From CAVVEQ01 sp963747315 (lineage in GTDB: Bacteria; Chloroflexota; Anaerolineae; Anaerolineales; Anaerolineaceae), in assembly GCA_963747315.1 (NCBI GenBank), contig CAVVEQ010000005.1:1-64000 (forward strand): DNA of 64,000 bases, written 5' to 3'. Within the stretch, counting starts at the first letter, position 1. Each line of letters starts with the position of its first letter. The notes below the pieces were generated by a model. That model searched no databases. It saw only the letters and a program-made list of their open reading frames with translations, and was not told the DNA's origin. Both the position numbers and the translations under genes were made by a program. Positions 54,941 through 64,000 of the stretch are shown here, in pieces.

Positions 54941-56468
54941 TCAATCTATCTCTTCCGCAAGGTGCCCGGTAGCTACAAGCATAATATCCTGTTCGGACGA
55001 TTTTGCCGGTAGCTCACCGGCGATCCGGCCATCCCGCATCACCAGGATCCGGTCGCTCATCCCAAGGACTTCCGGGAGTTCGGAGGAGATCATCAAGACT
55101 GCAATACCCTTTTGGTCAACCCGCGGATCATATCGTGGATGCTGGCTTTTGCTTCCACATCGATACCACGCGTTGGTTCATCGAAAATAAATATGCTTGC
55201 TTTGGAGGATAACCACTTTGAAAGAACCACTTTTTGTTGGTTGCCACCGCTCAGAAATTGAGCTTCGCGGTCGAAGGTTTCTGCATGTAGGTCCACCTGT
55301 TTGGCAAGATCGGAACCAGTGTTCGGGATTTTACGAATACCATCCTTATAGATAAAGCCAAGCAAGGGTTGAAGGGTTCGGACTGTGAGCAGGATGTTAT
55401 CCCGTATCGGTTGCTTCGGGAGGATCCCTTCCGCTTTGCGGTCTTCGGTTACAAAACCCAATTTTAAGCCGGATCGCATCCGGAGGGTCTTTTAATGGTT
55501 TGTAGCTTTACCAAATACCTCAATCGTTGCCCGTTTTGAATGGGAACCACTCCAAAAAGCGCCTGAGCCAGTTCTGTACGACCGGAACCCTGCAAGCCCG
55601 GCGACGCAAAGCACTTCACCTTTGCGAAGATCAAAATTGATATCTTTCAGGAAATCGTTCCCGCCATCCTTTACCCGCAGGACAACTTCACCAAAATCCT
55701 CCGGGTTCCCAAGGGGCGGGAAATAATGATCCAGATCACGCCCAACCATCATATGCACGATTTCTGATGGGGTTGTGTCCTTTGTCATTACTGTTCCAAC
55801 TAGTTCGCCATCTTTAAGAACAGAGATCTTTTCAGCGATATCAAAAACCTCGCGCAGACGGTGAGAGATGAAGATGATCGCCATCCCACGAGCCTTCAGT
55901 TTTAGGATCAGGTCGGTAAGAATCTTAACCTCGATCGTGGTAAGAGAGGCGGTGGGTTCATCCATGATCAAGACCTTGGAATCAAAGGAGATGGCTTTCG
56001 CGATCTCCACGATCTGTTGTTCAGCCACGGAAAGGGAATGCTGCACAATGGCAGTTGGGCTGATCAGTCTGATCCGCTTCCACTTCTTTCAGGACACTTA
56101 CAGCGTTTCTTATTTAATTCCCTACGTTCAGATGCACCGAATTTCCCGGGTTCCCGTCCCAGGAAAATATTCTGCGCCACGGTACGATCAGGAAGCAGGT
56201 TGAATTCCTGGTAGATGATACTCACACCTTTCAGCTGGGCTTCCTGCGGGTGATTGAAAAGGACACTGTCTCGCCCTGCAGGACCAATTCGCCAGAATCG
56301 GCGATATAGGCTCCAGCGATGATCTTCATCAGGGTGGATTTTCCAGCGCCATTCTCACCCACCACGGCATGCACTTCACCTGGAAGAAATTGAAGAGAAA
56401 TATTCTTGCAAGCCTACCACACCCGGAAACCGTTTACATAATTTCACGAACTTCCATCACGGAGCCAT
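54941..56468 (-). pseudogene. Ribose-type ABC ATPase (two nucleotide-binding domains), fragmented
   Basis: RbsA-like. From the start region near 56457-56468, out-of-frame pieces give GEVHAVVGENGAGKSTL (Walker A), a YQEFNLLPDRTV Q-loop segment, an intact block with SVAEQQIVEIAKAIS and LIMDEPTASLT, a second-domain block with LSGGNQQKVVLSKWLSSKASIFIFDEPTRGID, and the C-terminal ATGHLAEEID at 54941. Several indels at about 55090, 55485, 56045 and upstream. All motifs are present but the frame is broken. Confidence 0.8.
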
Positions 56469-56473
56469 TTTGT

Positions 56474-57394
56474 TCAGAGGTTATTCAGCGTGGGTATACA
56501 TTGGAAGCAACTGTCATAGGAACCTCGTCTCATTAATCTTGCGTTCAGGCGAGCAGCGTTTTCAGAAATTTTAGACCCCTGCATCGCGATCGCATCCTGG
56601 CTAGGAGCGATCTCCCGCCAGATACAAACTGCCCGGGCAATCTCCTTCACCTGCGAGGTGAAAGATTCTATCACAACCGGTCCATCGTAATGGATATCCT
56701 TCAATCCCCTGGTAACGTCATCCCAGCGCACCTGGCCGGTGCCGGGGACCCCGCGGTCATTTTCGCAGGCATGGAAATGAAAAACTTTTTTTCCGGCAGC
56801 GCGGATGGCGTCGCCGCTGTTCTTCTCTTCCAGATGCATGTGAAAGGTATCCAGGTGAAAACCCACATTATCCATCCCGGTTTGGGCAATAAACTCCAAA
56901 CCCTGTGAAACGACATTGAGCATGTCGGTTTCAAACCGGTTGAGGGTTTCCATGGCCAGGCGGATATTTTTCGGTCGGGCGTATTCAGCAAGTTTGCGGA
57001 TCTCGGTCACAGCGCGATCCCATTCGGCTTTTCGCTCTGCCTCGTTCTCAAGATGATCCTTGCCAACCGCGGAATACATTGGTCCACAAACAACCGGCGA
57101 ACCCAGCGCTTCTGCGGCATCGATCAACCATCGAATGTAAACCCGGGCGTTCTCCGCATACTGGGTATTAGTACTGCAAAGGTTGCGATCCAGTCCGAAA
57201 GCCCCACAGACGATTGGCAGGAGTTGGTTCTTTTCCAATTCGGTTTTGATCTGGAAAACATCCAGCAGCGCGGGATTTTCTACAGAGATCTCGAGGATGT
57301 CAAAACCCAAAGCCTTGACTTTCGGAGCCAGGTCCCGGATCGCGTCTGTGGTACAGGGCGAGACCCACACGAAAGTATTCACACCGAATTTCAT
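56474..57394 (-). CDS. Sugar phosphate isomerase/epimerase (D-psicose 3-epimerase-like TIM barrel)
   Basis: 306 residues from ATG 57394 (AAGGAG upstream). Motifs: IRLAMETLNRFETDML, FHLDTFHMHLEEKN, FHFHACENDRGVPGTGQVRWDD, VVIESFTS. This pattern resembles the D-tagatose/D-psicose 3-epimerase branch. The rest of the operon continues 5 bases later with the ATPase. Confidence 0.9.
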   Translation of the reverse strand: MKFGVNTFVWVSPCTTDAIRDLAPKVKALGFDILEISVENPALLDVFQIKTELEKNQLLPIVCGAFGLDRNLCSTNTQYAENARVYIRWLIDAAEALGSPVVCGPMYSAVGKDHLENEAERKAEWDRAVTEIRKLAEYARPKNIRLAMETLNRFETDMLNVVSQGLEFIAQTGMDNVGFHLDTFHMHLEEKNSGDAIRAAGKKVFHFHACENDRGVPGTGQVRWDDVTRGLKDIHYDGPVVIESFTSQVKEIARAVCIWREIAPSQDAIAMQGSKISENAARLNARLMRRGSYDSCFQCIPTLNNL

Positions 57395-57404
57395 CGATCT
57401 CTCC

Positions 57405-58730
57405 TTAATCCTCATGGAAGCCTTCCACACCGTTTCCGTTGGAGGCTTCTACTGTGAAAATATAATCCATGGTCAGGTTCACCGCCCCGAGAATCCCCGC
57501 ATCGGGTCCAATGGCCGAAAAAACAATATCCAGGTTGCGGGTGGCCAGTGGCAGAGAGCGGTTGAGAACTGCCTGGCGGATGGAGGAAAGCAGGATATCG
57601 CCCAGCTTGCTGACCCCTCCGCCGATAACGATCATATCCGGATTGTAAAAGTTGACCAGGCTGGCTAGCACCTCTCCGATCATCTGTCCGCTGGATCGAA
57701 TGATCTCAATTGAGAGCGCGTCGCCTTCCCTGGCGGCTTCGCCTATATCCACCGCGGTTAGGTGGTCACCGTGTTGATGGTAGTGACGGGTGAGGATCTC
57801 ACTCCCGCCAGCCAGGGTGGCTTTCAAGGCACGCTCGGAAATGGCCGGGCCGCCGGCGAGCGCTTCCAGGCAACCGTGATTTCCGCAGGGGCACAACGGT
57901 CCATTCTTATCCACACCAATATGCCCGATATCCCCGGCACAGCCGGAGGCTCCGCGGTAGATCTTCCCTTTGCAAATGATCCCCGCGCCGATGCCAGTGC
58001 CAATTTTCACAAAGATCAGGTCGCTCACACCCTTGCCCGAGCCCTGGTTGACCTCACCAAGTGCCATCACGTTAACATCGTTATCCACTACGACGTTGGC
58101 AGCCGGGAACAATTGCTGCACGGTTTCGATGATCGGATAGCGATTCCAGCCGGGCATGATGGGAGGAGAGATCGCGGTCCCGGTGGAAAAATCCACCGGG
58201 CCGGGGATGCCGATCCCGATCCCGCGTAATTTTGCTGGATCCAAACCATTTTCTCTGAATAAGCCTTCAACCAATTCACCGATCCTGCCGAGCACCTTGA
58301 TGGGGCCTTCCCGTACCAGCAAATCTTCCGAGCATCTGGCCAGGATCTTTTGTCCAAAATTTGCGATGGCAATATCCACGCTGGTCGCGCCAATATCCAC
58401 ACCGGCCACATAACCAAGTTCGCCATTCAAGCTGAAAGTCTTGGACCTTCGGCCGCCTGAATATTCTGAAACCTGGTTTTCGATGATGTATTTTTTTTGA
58501 AGGAGGGAATCGATGCTGCTGGTGACTTTGGTGCGGGAGTGTTCGGTAAGTTCAACGAGGTTTGCCTTGGTAAGCTCGCCATGATTGCGAATAAGATCAA
58601 CGAGCTCTTTTTCGGTGGGGGTGATGAACAACCGGTTGGGCAAATCCTCCGCCTGAACAAGCCATTCCGGCATGTCCGGCAAATTATTGGAACGGTATTT
58701 TTTTGTGCTTACCTCTCGCCCAAAGCCCAT
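57405..58730 (-). CDS. ROK-family regulator (NagC/XylR-like)
   Basis: 441 residues: winged helix at about 38-95 (ELVDLIRNHGELTKANLVELTEHSRTKVTSSIDSLLQKKYI), then a ROK sugar-kinase-like domain with VAGVDIGATSVDIAIA, ATP-site GIGAGIICKGKIYRG, and the Zn motif CPCGNHGCLEAL. The DNA-binding domain makes it a repressor rather than a glucokinase. It heads the operon to 48350 and probably senses its substrate. Confidence 0.93.
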   Translation of the reverse strand: MGFGREVSTKKYRSNNLPDMPEWLVQAEDLPNRLFITPTEKELVDLIRNHGELTKANLVELTEHSRTKVTSSIDSLLQKKYIIENQVSEYSGGRRSKTFSLNGELGYVAGVDIGATSVDIAIANFGQKILARCSEDLLVREGPIKVLGRIGELVEGLFRENGLDPAKLRGIGIGIPGPVDFSTGTAISPPIMPGWNRYPIIETVQQLFPAANVVVDNDVNVMALGEVNQGSGKGVSDLIFVKIGTGIGAGIICKGKIYRGASGCAGDIGHIGVDKNGPLCPCGNHGCLEALAGGPAISERALKATLAGGSEILTRHYHQHGDHLTAVDIGEAAREGDALSIEIIRSSGQMIGEVLASLVNFYNPDMIVIGGGVSKLGDILLSSIRQAVLNRSLPLATRNLDIVFSAIGPDAGILGAVNLTMDYIFTVEASNGNGVEGFHED

Positions 58731-58893
58731 TATCGAGTCCGATCAAAAAGAATGGTACTGCGGTATGCGGTTTAAGGTGCTCAGCTTGCTTAAAAAAGTT
58801 CCGTTCGAAAAAAATAGTCCTCAGGACTCGCGGGTAGCTCTATACGGCTCGATGCTTGCGCGGTTTTCAACCATCCTGATGACTGACTTATCC

Positions 58894-58965
58894 ATTATAG
58901 CTGCCAATTTTCAAATGTCAATCAGTTTTGTTGTTTTCATCAATTCTTATGACATTTATTGTCAT
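58894..58965 (-). promoter_or_regulatory. Promoter and palindrome upstream of the ROK operon
   Basis: On the minus strand: TTGACA (58921-58916), 16-base spacer, TATAAT (58899-58894). Upstream, ATGACA-N5-TGTCAT (58949-58965) is a 6-base-arm palindrome, and its GACA half recurs in the -35 region. Likely ROK operator. Confidence 0.65.
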
Positions 58966-59046
58966 TTCTAGGTCTTTTCCTCATATGATTGAGGATGGGA
59001 TGAGCTTTCCGCGAACGGCGCCCATCCCAATTTCTCGAATTACAGC

Positions 59047-60210
59047 TTATTTGACCTCGGATACTTTTACCTTGCGCCCTTCACGCGAGGAGATGATGGC
59101 AGCTTCCAGGATCTGGATATCCTTCACCCCGTCGAGCAGGTTGGGTGTGATCTTGGTGCCCTTCTCCATCGCATTCAGGAAATCCACAACAGCATGGGTG
59201 AATTCGTGCTCGTATCCGATTATGTGACCAGCCGGCCACCAGGCGTTCATGTAGGGATGGACGGATTCGGTGGTCTGGATGGTGCGGAAGCCCTGCTCGC
59301 CGGCTGGGTCTTCCAGGTTGAGATACTGAAGCTCGTTCATGCGCTCCAGGTTGAAGATCAGGCTTCCCTTGCTTCCGTAGATCTCGAAGTAGTTATAGTT
59401 CTTGCGTCCGCTGGCGAAACGGCTGGCTTCGAATGAGCCAAGCGCACCGTTGGCGAACTCCACCACCATAAAGGCGGCGTCATCCACCGTGACCTTGCCC
59501 TTGGAGCCCCCGCCGGTACCGGATTTGAACGTGCCGGCATCCTTGCCTGGAAGGGGGCGTTCCTCAATAAAGGTCTTCAGCATGGCCGTGACGGTATCCA
59601 CTTCACCGATCAAATAGCGCGCAAGGTCCACGCTGTGGGAATTGAGGTCATAGTGCGGGCCAGCGCCGGCGAACTTGGACTGCAGGTGCCAGGTGAGCGG
59701 GAAGTTGGGATCGGTGATCCAATCCTGCAGGTAGGTGCCGCGCCAGTGGAAGATCTGCCCGATCTTGCCGGCATCGATCAACTGCCTGGCAAATGCGACG
59801 GCGGGGGTGCGGCGGTAGTTATGGTTGAGGTAATGCAGCACGCCGGCTTTCTCGGCTGCATCGTACATTTCCTTCGCCTCGGCGAAATTGAGCGCGATTG
59901 GTTTTTCGCAGAAGATCTGTTTTCCGTTCTTTGCGGCGGCAATGACGATATCCTTGTGGAGGTACGTTGGAGTGCACACATCGATGATATCGACATCCTT
60001 GCGCTCCACAACTTTCTGCCAGTCGCTTTCGGTTTCCTCCCAGCCCCAGGTTTTGGCAAAATCGCTGGTATAGGCTTCATCCTGCCCGCAAGCCACTTTG
60101 AGCACGGGTTTGAGCCCGACGCTGAAGAACTTGGGAGCTGAGGTCCAGGCATTGCTGTGCGCCTTGCCCATGAACTTGGTTCCGATGATGGCGACATTCA
60201 CATTTTTCAT
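59047..60210 (-). CDS. Gfo/Idh/MocA oxidoreductase (paralogue C)
   Basis: 387 residues: VAIIGTKFMGKAHSNAW, CEKPIALN, and the C-terminal MNAWWPAGHIIGYEHEF segment nearly identical to that of the 42961 gene. A Gly/Lys-rich loop (residues about 235-250) is an insertion. Co-transcribed with the isomerase upstream (60248), 37 bases away. Confidence 0.94.
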   Translation of the reverse strand: MKNVNVAIIGTKFMGKAHSNAWTSAPKFFSVGLKPVLKVACGQDEAYTSDFAKTWGWEETESDWQKVVERKDVDIIDVCTPTYLHKDIVIAAAKNGKQIFCEKPIALNFAEAKEMYDAAEKAGVLHYLNHNYRRTPAVAFARQLIDAGKIGQIFHWRGTYLQDWITDPNFPLTWHLQSKFAGAGPHYDLNSHSVDLARYLIGEVDTVTAMLKTFIEERPLPGKDAGTFKSGTGGGSKGKVTVDDAAFMVVEFANGALGSFEASRFASGRKNYNYFEIYGSKGSLIFNLERMNELQYLNLEDPAGEQGFRTIQTTESVHPYMNAWWPAGHIIGYEHEFTHAVVDFLNAMEKGTKITPNLLDGVKDIQILEAAIISSREGRKVKVSEVK

Positions 60211-60247
60211 TGACCTTCCTCCATTCCAGGTTAACCTGACAAACAGG

Positions 60248-61108
60248 TTACTTGAGATCCTTGGTGATTCGTTTCAGCTCTTTGATGCTGAGGGCGACAG
60301 CTTCGTCTTCGCGTTCGGTCCAATCGGTGTGCGGGTGATCGATCTCCACCGCCAGAAAACCCTTGAAGTTGGCTTTATGGAGTAGTTTGGCAAGTGTTTC
60401 ATTATCGATCAAACCTTTCCCCACCGGAACTCCGGCGAAGAAGAACCAATCGGTTGGCCTGGCGTTCTTATCGGGCATCAAGTCCTTCACGTGAGTTGCC
60501 AGCACGTAGGGGGCGAGTTTTTCCATTCCGGCTATGGGATCATCCAGCAGGCGCAGGAAGTTACCGGTATCGAAGTTAAGGCCGAAGTTGGGTGAATCCA
60601 CCTCACCTAGAAGCTGCAGGATCTCATCGGAGGTGAAATCGATGTGATTTTCCACCGCCAGTTTAACACCGTTATCCTTGGCAACTTTCACGGCCTTTTT
60701 GAACATCTTCACCAGGGCTTTTATCTGGGGTTGATGCGGCTCGTGGCGGAACATCAAACTGCTGCCAACCACGCGCATCACGTCCGCGCCGATGGCTCTG
60801 GCGTAGGGGATCATGGTTACCATTTCCTCGTATGCTTTCCAGTTCTTGCCTCGCTCCAATCCATCCGGGTGACCCCAGGCATAAACTCGGTCAAATTTGA
60901 AGTCATCCAGGCGGGCTTTGAGGTCTTTGAACCAGGCCATATCGTATGAAGGGAAGAAGCAGGATTCCAGCGAAACCCCGTCCACCTTCAGCTCCTTGGC
61001 GCGAACCAGGAAGTCTTCCATGGTCATGTTTTTCGCGGGTTTTTTCTGATCGGGATAAACCTCGCCAAAAAAACGGTGGTAACAATAACTATCGATACCT
61101 ACTTTCAT
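60248..61108 (-). CDS. Sugar phosphate isomerase/epimerase (AP_endonuc_2 TIM barrel)
   Basis: 286 residues: KLAVENHIDF, LNFDTGNFLRL, ATHVKDLMP, LAVEIDHP supply the usual Glu-Asp-His-Glu metal set. Forms a two-gene operon with Gfo/Idh C; a palindrome lies upstream at 61234-61255. Confidence 0.92.
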   Translation of the reverse strand: MKVGIDSYCYHRFFGEVYPDQKKPAKNMTMEDFLVRAKELKVDGVSLESCFFPSYDMAWFKDLKARLDDFKFDRVYAWGHPDGLERGKNWKAYEEMVTMIPYARAIGADVMRVVGSSLMFRHEPHQPQIKALVKMFKKAVKVAKDNGVKLAVENHIDFTSDEILQLLGEVDSPNFGLNFDTGNFLRLLDDPIAGMEKLAPYVLATHVKDLMPDKNARPTDWFFFAGVPVGKGLIDNETLAKLLHKANFKGFLAVEIDHPHTDWTEREDEAVALSIKELKRITKDLK

Positions 61109-61233
61109 TTCTTGCCTCCTCTAAATGGATGTTGGATGATATTTAATCAAAAATACGCGGGGAGATTTCCGCCGCGAAATTACCCGGAAGTGGATTTTCG
61201 ATCACGCTCCATCAAGGTGAATGTGGTCATATA

Positions 61234-61255
61234 CTTGTTATTACAGGATAACATT
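61234..61255. promoter_or_regulatory. GntR operator-like palindrome, isomerase side
   Basis: CTTGTTAT-TACAGG-ATAACATT. Inner arms TGTTAT/ATAACA are perfect. Same layout as the site at 61416-61437 (8-6-8 with a near-identical spacer), placed before the minus-strand operon. Confidence 0.65.
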
Positions 61256-61415
61256 ATTATATCTACGGTTTTTTAAAATGCAATAGCTTAAAGCTTAAAA
61301 AATCATAACTTGGTTTTTTTTGACAGAACGAATTCATCCCGAGCGACGATTCCAAACGGGATTCTTAAAGAATCCGGCTGTCTATTGACAGGAGCCTTGA
61401 AGTTTTCTATAATAA

Positions 61416-61437
61416 CTTGTAATAACAGGATTACAAG
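61416..61437. promoter_or_regulatory. GntR operator-like palindrome, GntR side
   Basis: CTTGTAAT-AACAGG-ATTACAAG, perfect 8-base arms, 21 bases before the GntR start codon. Suited to autorepression. Confidence 0.72.
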
Positions 61438-61458
61438 AATTCAACTTATCCCCCACCC

Positions 61459-62280
61459 ATGAACAATATCCCTGCGATCAATTTCGAAAGCCACATTCCC
61501 TATTACATCCAGTTGATGGATCTGCTTAAAACCCAGATCGTAGAAAAGAAATGGAGCGCGGGCCAGCAGATTCCGGGGGAACAGGATCTTTGCGAAACCT
61601 ACGGCGTCAGCCGAACGGTGGTTCGCCAGGCATTGCGGGAACTGGAACTGGAAGGTGCCATCACCCGCCGCAAGGGAAAAGGTACCTTCATTTCCGAACC
61701 GAAGATCAGCGAAGGTCTCATCCAGAAACTTACCGGTTTTTACCAGGACATGATCGAACGCGGGTTAAAACCTGTCACGCGCGTGCTGCACCAGCAGGTT
61801 GTCCCGGCGGATGAAACCGTAGCCAAATTCCTCAATATCCTTCCCGGCACCCAGGTGGTGGATATCCAGCGGCTGCGCTTTATCAATGAAGAACCCATCC
61901 AACTGGTCACCACCTACATCCCTTACACAATTTTTCCACCTGTAGCCACGGTGGATCTTTCCAACCGCTCGCTCTATGAGTTTCTTGAAACGGAAGGCGG
62001 CATCATCCTCTCACGCGGAAGGCGATATATCGAAGCAGTGCTCGCCAACGAAACGGAGGCCATGCTGCTGGATATCGAACGCGGCGCGCCGCTGCTGATG
62101 CTGGATTCGATCAGCTACACCGAGAACGAAATCGCCTTCGAGTATTACCACGCGCTTCACCGGGGCGACCGCTCACGGTTTGAGGTTGATCTGATCCGTT
62201 CCAGGGAAACTTCCCCGTCGAACGGATCGTCTTTTTCCAGCGGCTTGCAGGATATCTCCACCTCGGCAAAACCCCAATAA
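61459..62280 (+). CDS. GntR-family regulator, HutC/UTRA type
   Basis: 273 residues: winged helix (about 10-78, YYIQLMDLLKTQIVEKKWSAGQQIPGE ... YGVSRTVVRQALRELELEGAITRRKGKGTF) and UTRA domain. Followed at 20 bases by the FGGY kinase. Likely represses both divergent units through the paired palindromes. Confidence 0.94.
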   Translation: MNNIPAINFESHIPYYIQLMDLLKTQIVEKKWSAGQQIPGEQDLCETYGVSRTVVRQALRELELEGAITRRKGKGTFISEPKISEGLIQKLTGFYQDMIERGLKPVTRVLHQQVVPADETVAKFLNILPGTQVVDIQRLRFINEEPIQLVTTYIPYTIFPPVATVDLSNRSLYEFLETEGGIILSRGRRYIEAVLANETEAMLLDIERGAPLLMLDSISYTENEIAFEYYHALHRGDRSRFEVDLIRSRETSPSNGSSFSSGLQDISTSAKPQ

Positions 62281-62300
62281 TCAGGAAAACCAGGACCACA

Positions 62301-63840
62301 ATGACCAAAAAATATCTGATCGGCGTTGACCTGGGCACCAGCGGTACCAAAGCCGCTCTATACCATGTGGATGGCTCCCTGCTGGCCGAATCCAGCGCGG
62401 AGGTGCCGCTCCACCACCCAAAACCGGGGATCGTCGAGCAGGATAACCAGGATTTCTATAACACCGCCGCGCAGACGATCAGCGCCTGCGTGCGTGAAAG
62501 CAAGGTCGATCCGGGCGAGATCGCCGCCCTGGCTTTTGATTCTCAAATGGCAGGGGTGGGATTGATCGACGAGGATTTCAACCCGGTCTCCAGGTTCGAT
62601 TCCTGGCTGGATATGCGCTGTAAGCCTTATATTGAATGGATGGATCGCGATGCAGGCGAGTTGGTCACCAGTCTCACCGGATGCCCGCCCACCTGCGATC
62701 ATGGCCCCAAGATGCTGTGGTGGAAAAACGAACGGGCGGAGGAATACCGCCGAACTGCAAAATTCGTCATGCCAGGCACCTATGTTGCGGGCAGGATGGC
62801 CGGGCTCAAAGCCAGCCAGGCGTTCATCGATTACACCTACATCCACTTTTCCGGGTTCTCGGATGCCCGGCAGACCGCCTGGTCTGAAGAGTTGTGCGGA
62901 AGATTCAGCCTGGATATGGAAAAACTACCCGAGATCGTGGAGCCCTGGAAGGTGATCGGCGAGGTCACCCCATCTTCCGCAAAAGAATTCGGCCTCGTTC
63001 CCGGCATCCCCATCGCAGCCGGAGCTGGCGATACCGCCGCGAATGCGCTGGGGGCTGGGATCGTGGAACCCGGCATGGTTTTCGATGTGGCCGGTACCGC
63101 CGCCGTCCTGGCGAGTTGCACGGATGCCTTTGCCGCCGATACCAAACACCGCGCCTTGCTCACCATGCGCTCAGTGATCCCCGGTCTGTGGAACCCGCTG
63201 GCATATATCGGCGGAGGTGGGCTGGCCCTGCGCTGGTTCCGCGACCAGTTCTACAACACTTCCCGGGGGAAAGCACTCGACGTTGAAACCGACCTCTACC
63301 CCGAGATGATCGCGAAAACCGCATCCATTCCCCCCGGCGCGGATGGGCTTTTCTTTTCTCCCCACCTGGGAGGGCGAATCTGCCCCTCCAGCCCGGCCAT
63401 GCGCGGCGCGTGGATCGGTGCCTCCTGGTCGCACACCCAGGCGCACTTCTTCCGTGCCGTGCTGGAAAGTGTAGCCTTCGAATATGCCTACTACCTGCGC
63501 ATCCTGCGCGAGCTGCTCCCATCCCAGAAGCTGGTCCAGGCGCGCGCGGTTGGCGGCGGCGCCCGCAGCCAGGCATGGAACCAGATCAAAGCGGATGTGT
63601 TGGGAATTCCATATCCAATCGCTGAAAGGCAACGAATTCGGCACCTGGGGCGCGGCTATGATCGCCGGAAAGGCAGCCGGAGTCATCGATGATCTCGCTG
63701 CGCATGCCAGGCGGACTGTTCACCCGGAAGGAATGGCGGTCGAACCGAACAAAGAGAATTACCAAATCTATCAACCCCTTGTCGAGAGATACATCGAAAT
63801 GGAAAGCATGCTGGATCAGTTCTTCGGAAAATCCCTCTGA
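62301..63840 (+). CDS. FGGY-family carbohydrate kinase, xylulokinase-like (frameshifted)
   Basis: N-terminal LIGVDLGTSGTKAALY and ATP-domain GAGDTAANALGAGIV and VFDVAGTAA identify an FGGY kinase closest to XylB. The frame breaks near 63625: IPYPIAE should continue LKGNEFGTWGAAMIAGKAAGVID, which is present in the next frame through 63840. About 513 codons in total, with one indel. Phosphorylates a ketose or polyol produced by the isomerases. Confidence 0.88.
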
Positions 63841-63870
63841 TCTGGTCATTATTGTTACCAGGAGTATTTC

Positions 63871-64000
63871 GTGAAAAAACAGGTTCGCATTTGCATGATC
63901 GGCGCAGGACGGGTGGGACGGAACCACTCCAACGCGCTTTCCCGCCATGTATCTGATGGCAAGATCGTCGCCCTCGTGGATCCGATGGAATCCGTTCGCA
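63871..64000 (+). CDS. Gfo/Idh/MocA oxidoreductase, 5' part only (paralogue D)
   Basis: Runs off the window. GTG start at 63871 with CAGGAG 6 bases upstream; first 43 residues contain the Rossmann motif MIGAGRVGRNHSNAL and a dinucleotide-specificity strand ending VDPME. Same transcript as the GntR and kinase genes. Confidence 0.85.
   Translation, partial: MKKQVRICMIGAGRVGRNHSNALSRHVSDGKIVALVDPMESVR

Larger units (their letters stand above)
61109..61458. other. Divergent control region
   Basis: About 350 bases between the minus-strand isomerase operon and the + strand GntR gene; no gene. It holds the two palindromes described separately and presumably both promoters. Confidence 0.6.

Noticed and set aside
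58996..59029. Hairpin TGGGATG/CATCCCA after Gfo/Idh C as a terminator
   Set aside because: Only 7 base pairs with a 20-base loop and no T-tract on the coding strand.
62588..62610. tRNA T-arm-like GGTTCGATTCC
   Set aside because: It lies inside the FGGY kinase coding frame (RFDSWLDMR) and no acceptor or anticodon stems can be drawn around it.

Overview
The window looks like a chromosomal segment of an anaerobic, probably Chloroflexota (Anaerolineae-like) bacterium. That assignment is inference from gene content: FAS1 and solute-binding lipoproteins with LAAC-type lipoboxes, a selenocysteine enzyme, and dense rare-sugar gene sets of Gfo/Idh oxidoreductases and TIM-barrel isomerases. No rRNA, tRNA, CRISPR, integrase or transposase was seen.

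Layout. 0-6.2 kb (+): M17 leucyl aminopeptidase, AbgT-type transporter, DUF4239-like membrane protein, lipoprotein alpha/beta hydrolase. 6.5-14.7 kb (+): kdpA-kdpB-small membrane ORF-kdpC-kdpD-kdpE potassium uptake operon. 14.7-18.5 kb (+): LigB-type dioxygenase, proB-proA, then a decayed second copy of the dioxygenase 3' end. 18.5-21.7 kb (-): operon of an XRE-cupin regulator with palindromic sites upstream, a NifX-like protein, a DUF364 protein, a pentapeptide-repeat protein and a peroxiredoxin whose catalytic cysteine codon is TGA, with a hairpin just after it (a selenoprotein). 22-24 kb: Sap/GAP-like and other membrane proteins. 24-29.3 kb (+): a self-contained PTS (galactitol-type IIA, IIB, IIC, two unknown proteins, HPr, enzyme I). 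29.4-31.4 kb (+): thrC-thrB. 31.5-37.5 kb (-): two-domain FAS1 lipoprotein; hisD followed by a NitT/TauT-type ABC transporter, all behind a His-codon leader peptide and an intrinsic terminator; DUF4337-like membrane protein.

37.6-64 kb is a large rare-sugar catabolic region: five Gfo/Idh oxidoreductases (one running off the end), five AP-endonuclease-2-type TIM-barrel isomerases, a FucI-like isomerase, a homoserine-dehydrogenase-like SAF protein, PfkB and FGGY kinases, a ROK and two GntR/UTRA regulators, a ribose-type ABC importer, and a + strand trio of PIG-L/DUF1284 fusion, MFS transporter and glycerol-1-phosphate-dehydrogenase-like enzyme. The likely sense is uptake of an unusual sugar, glycoside or polyol, NAD-linked oxidation, isomerisation and phosphorylation. 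The substrate cannot be read from sequence.

Many genes carry indel-type frame breaks. Some have a single one (aminopeptidase C-terminus, Sap-like protein, FucI-like, FGGY kinase). Dense clusters hit the PfkB kinase (41.2-42.2 kb) and the ABC importer (52.6-56.5 kb). These may be consensus errors of a draft assembly or genuine decay; sequence alone does not decide.
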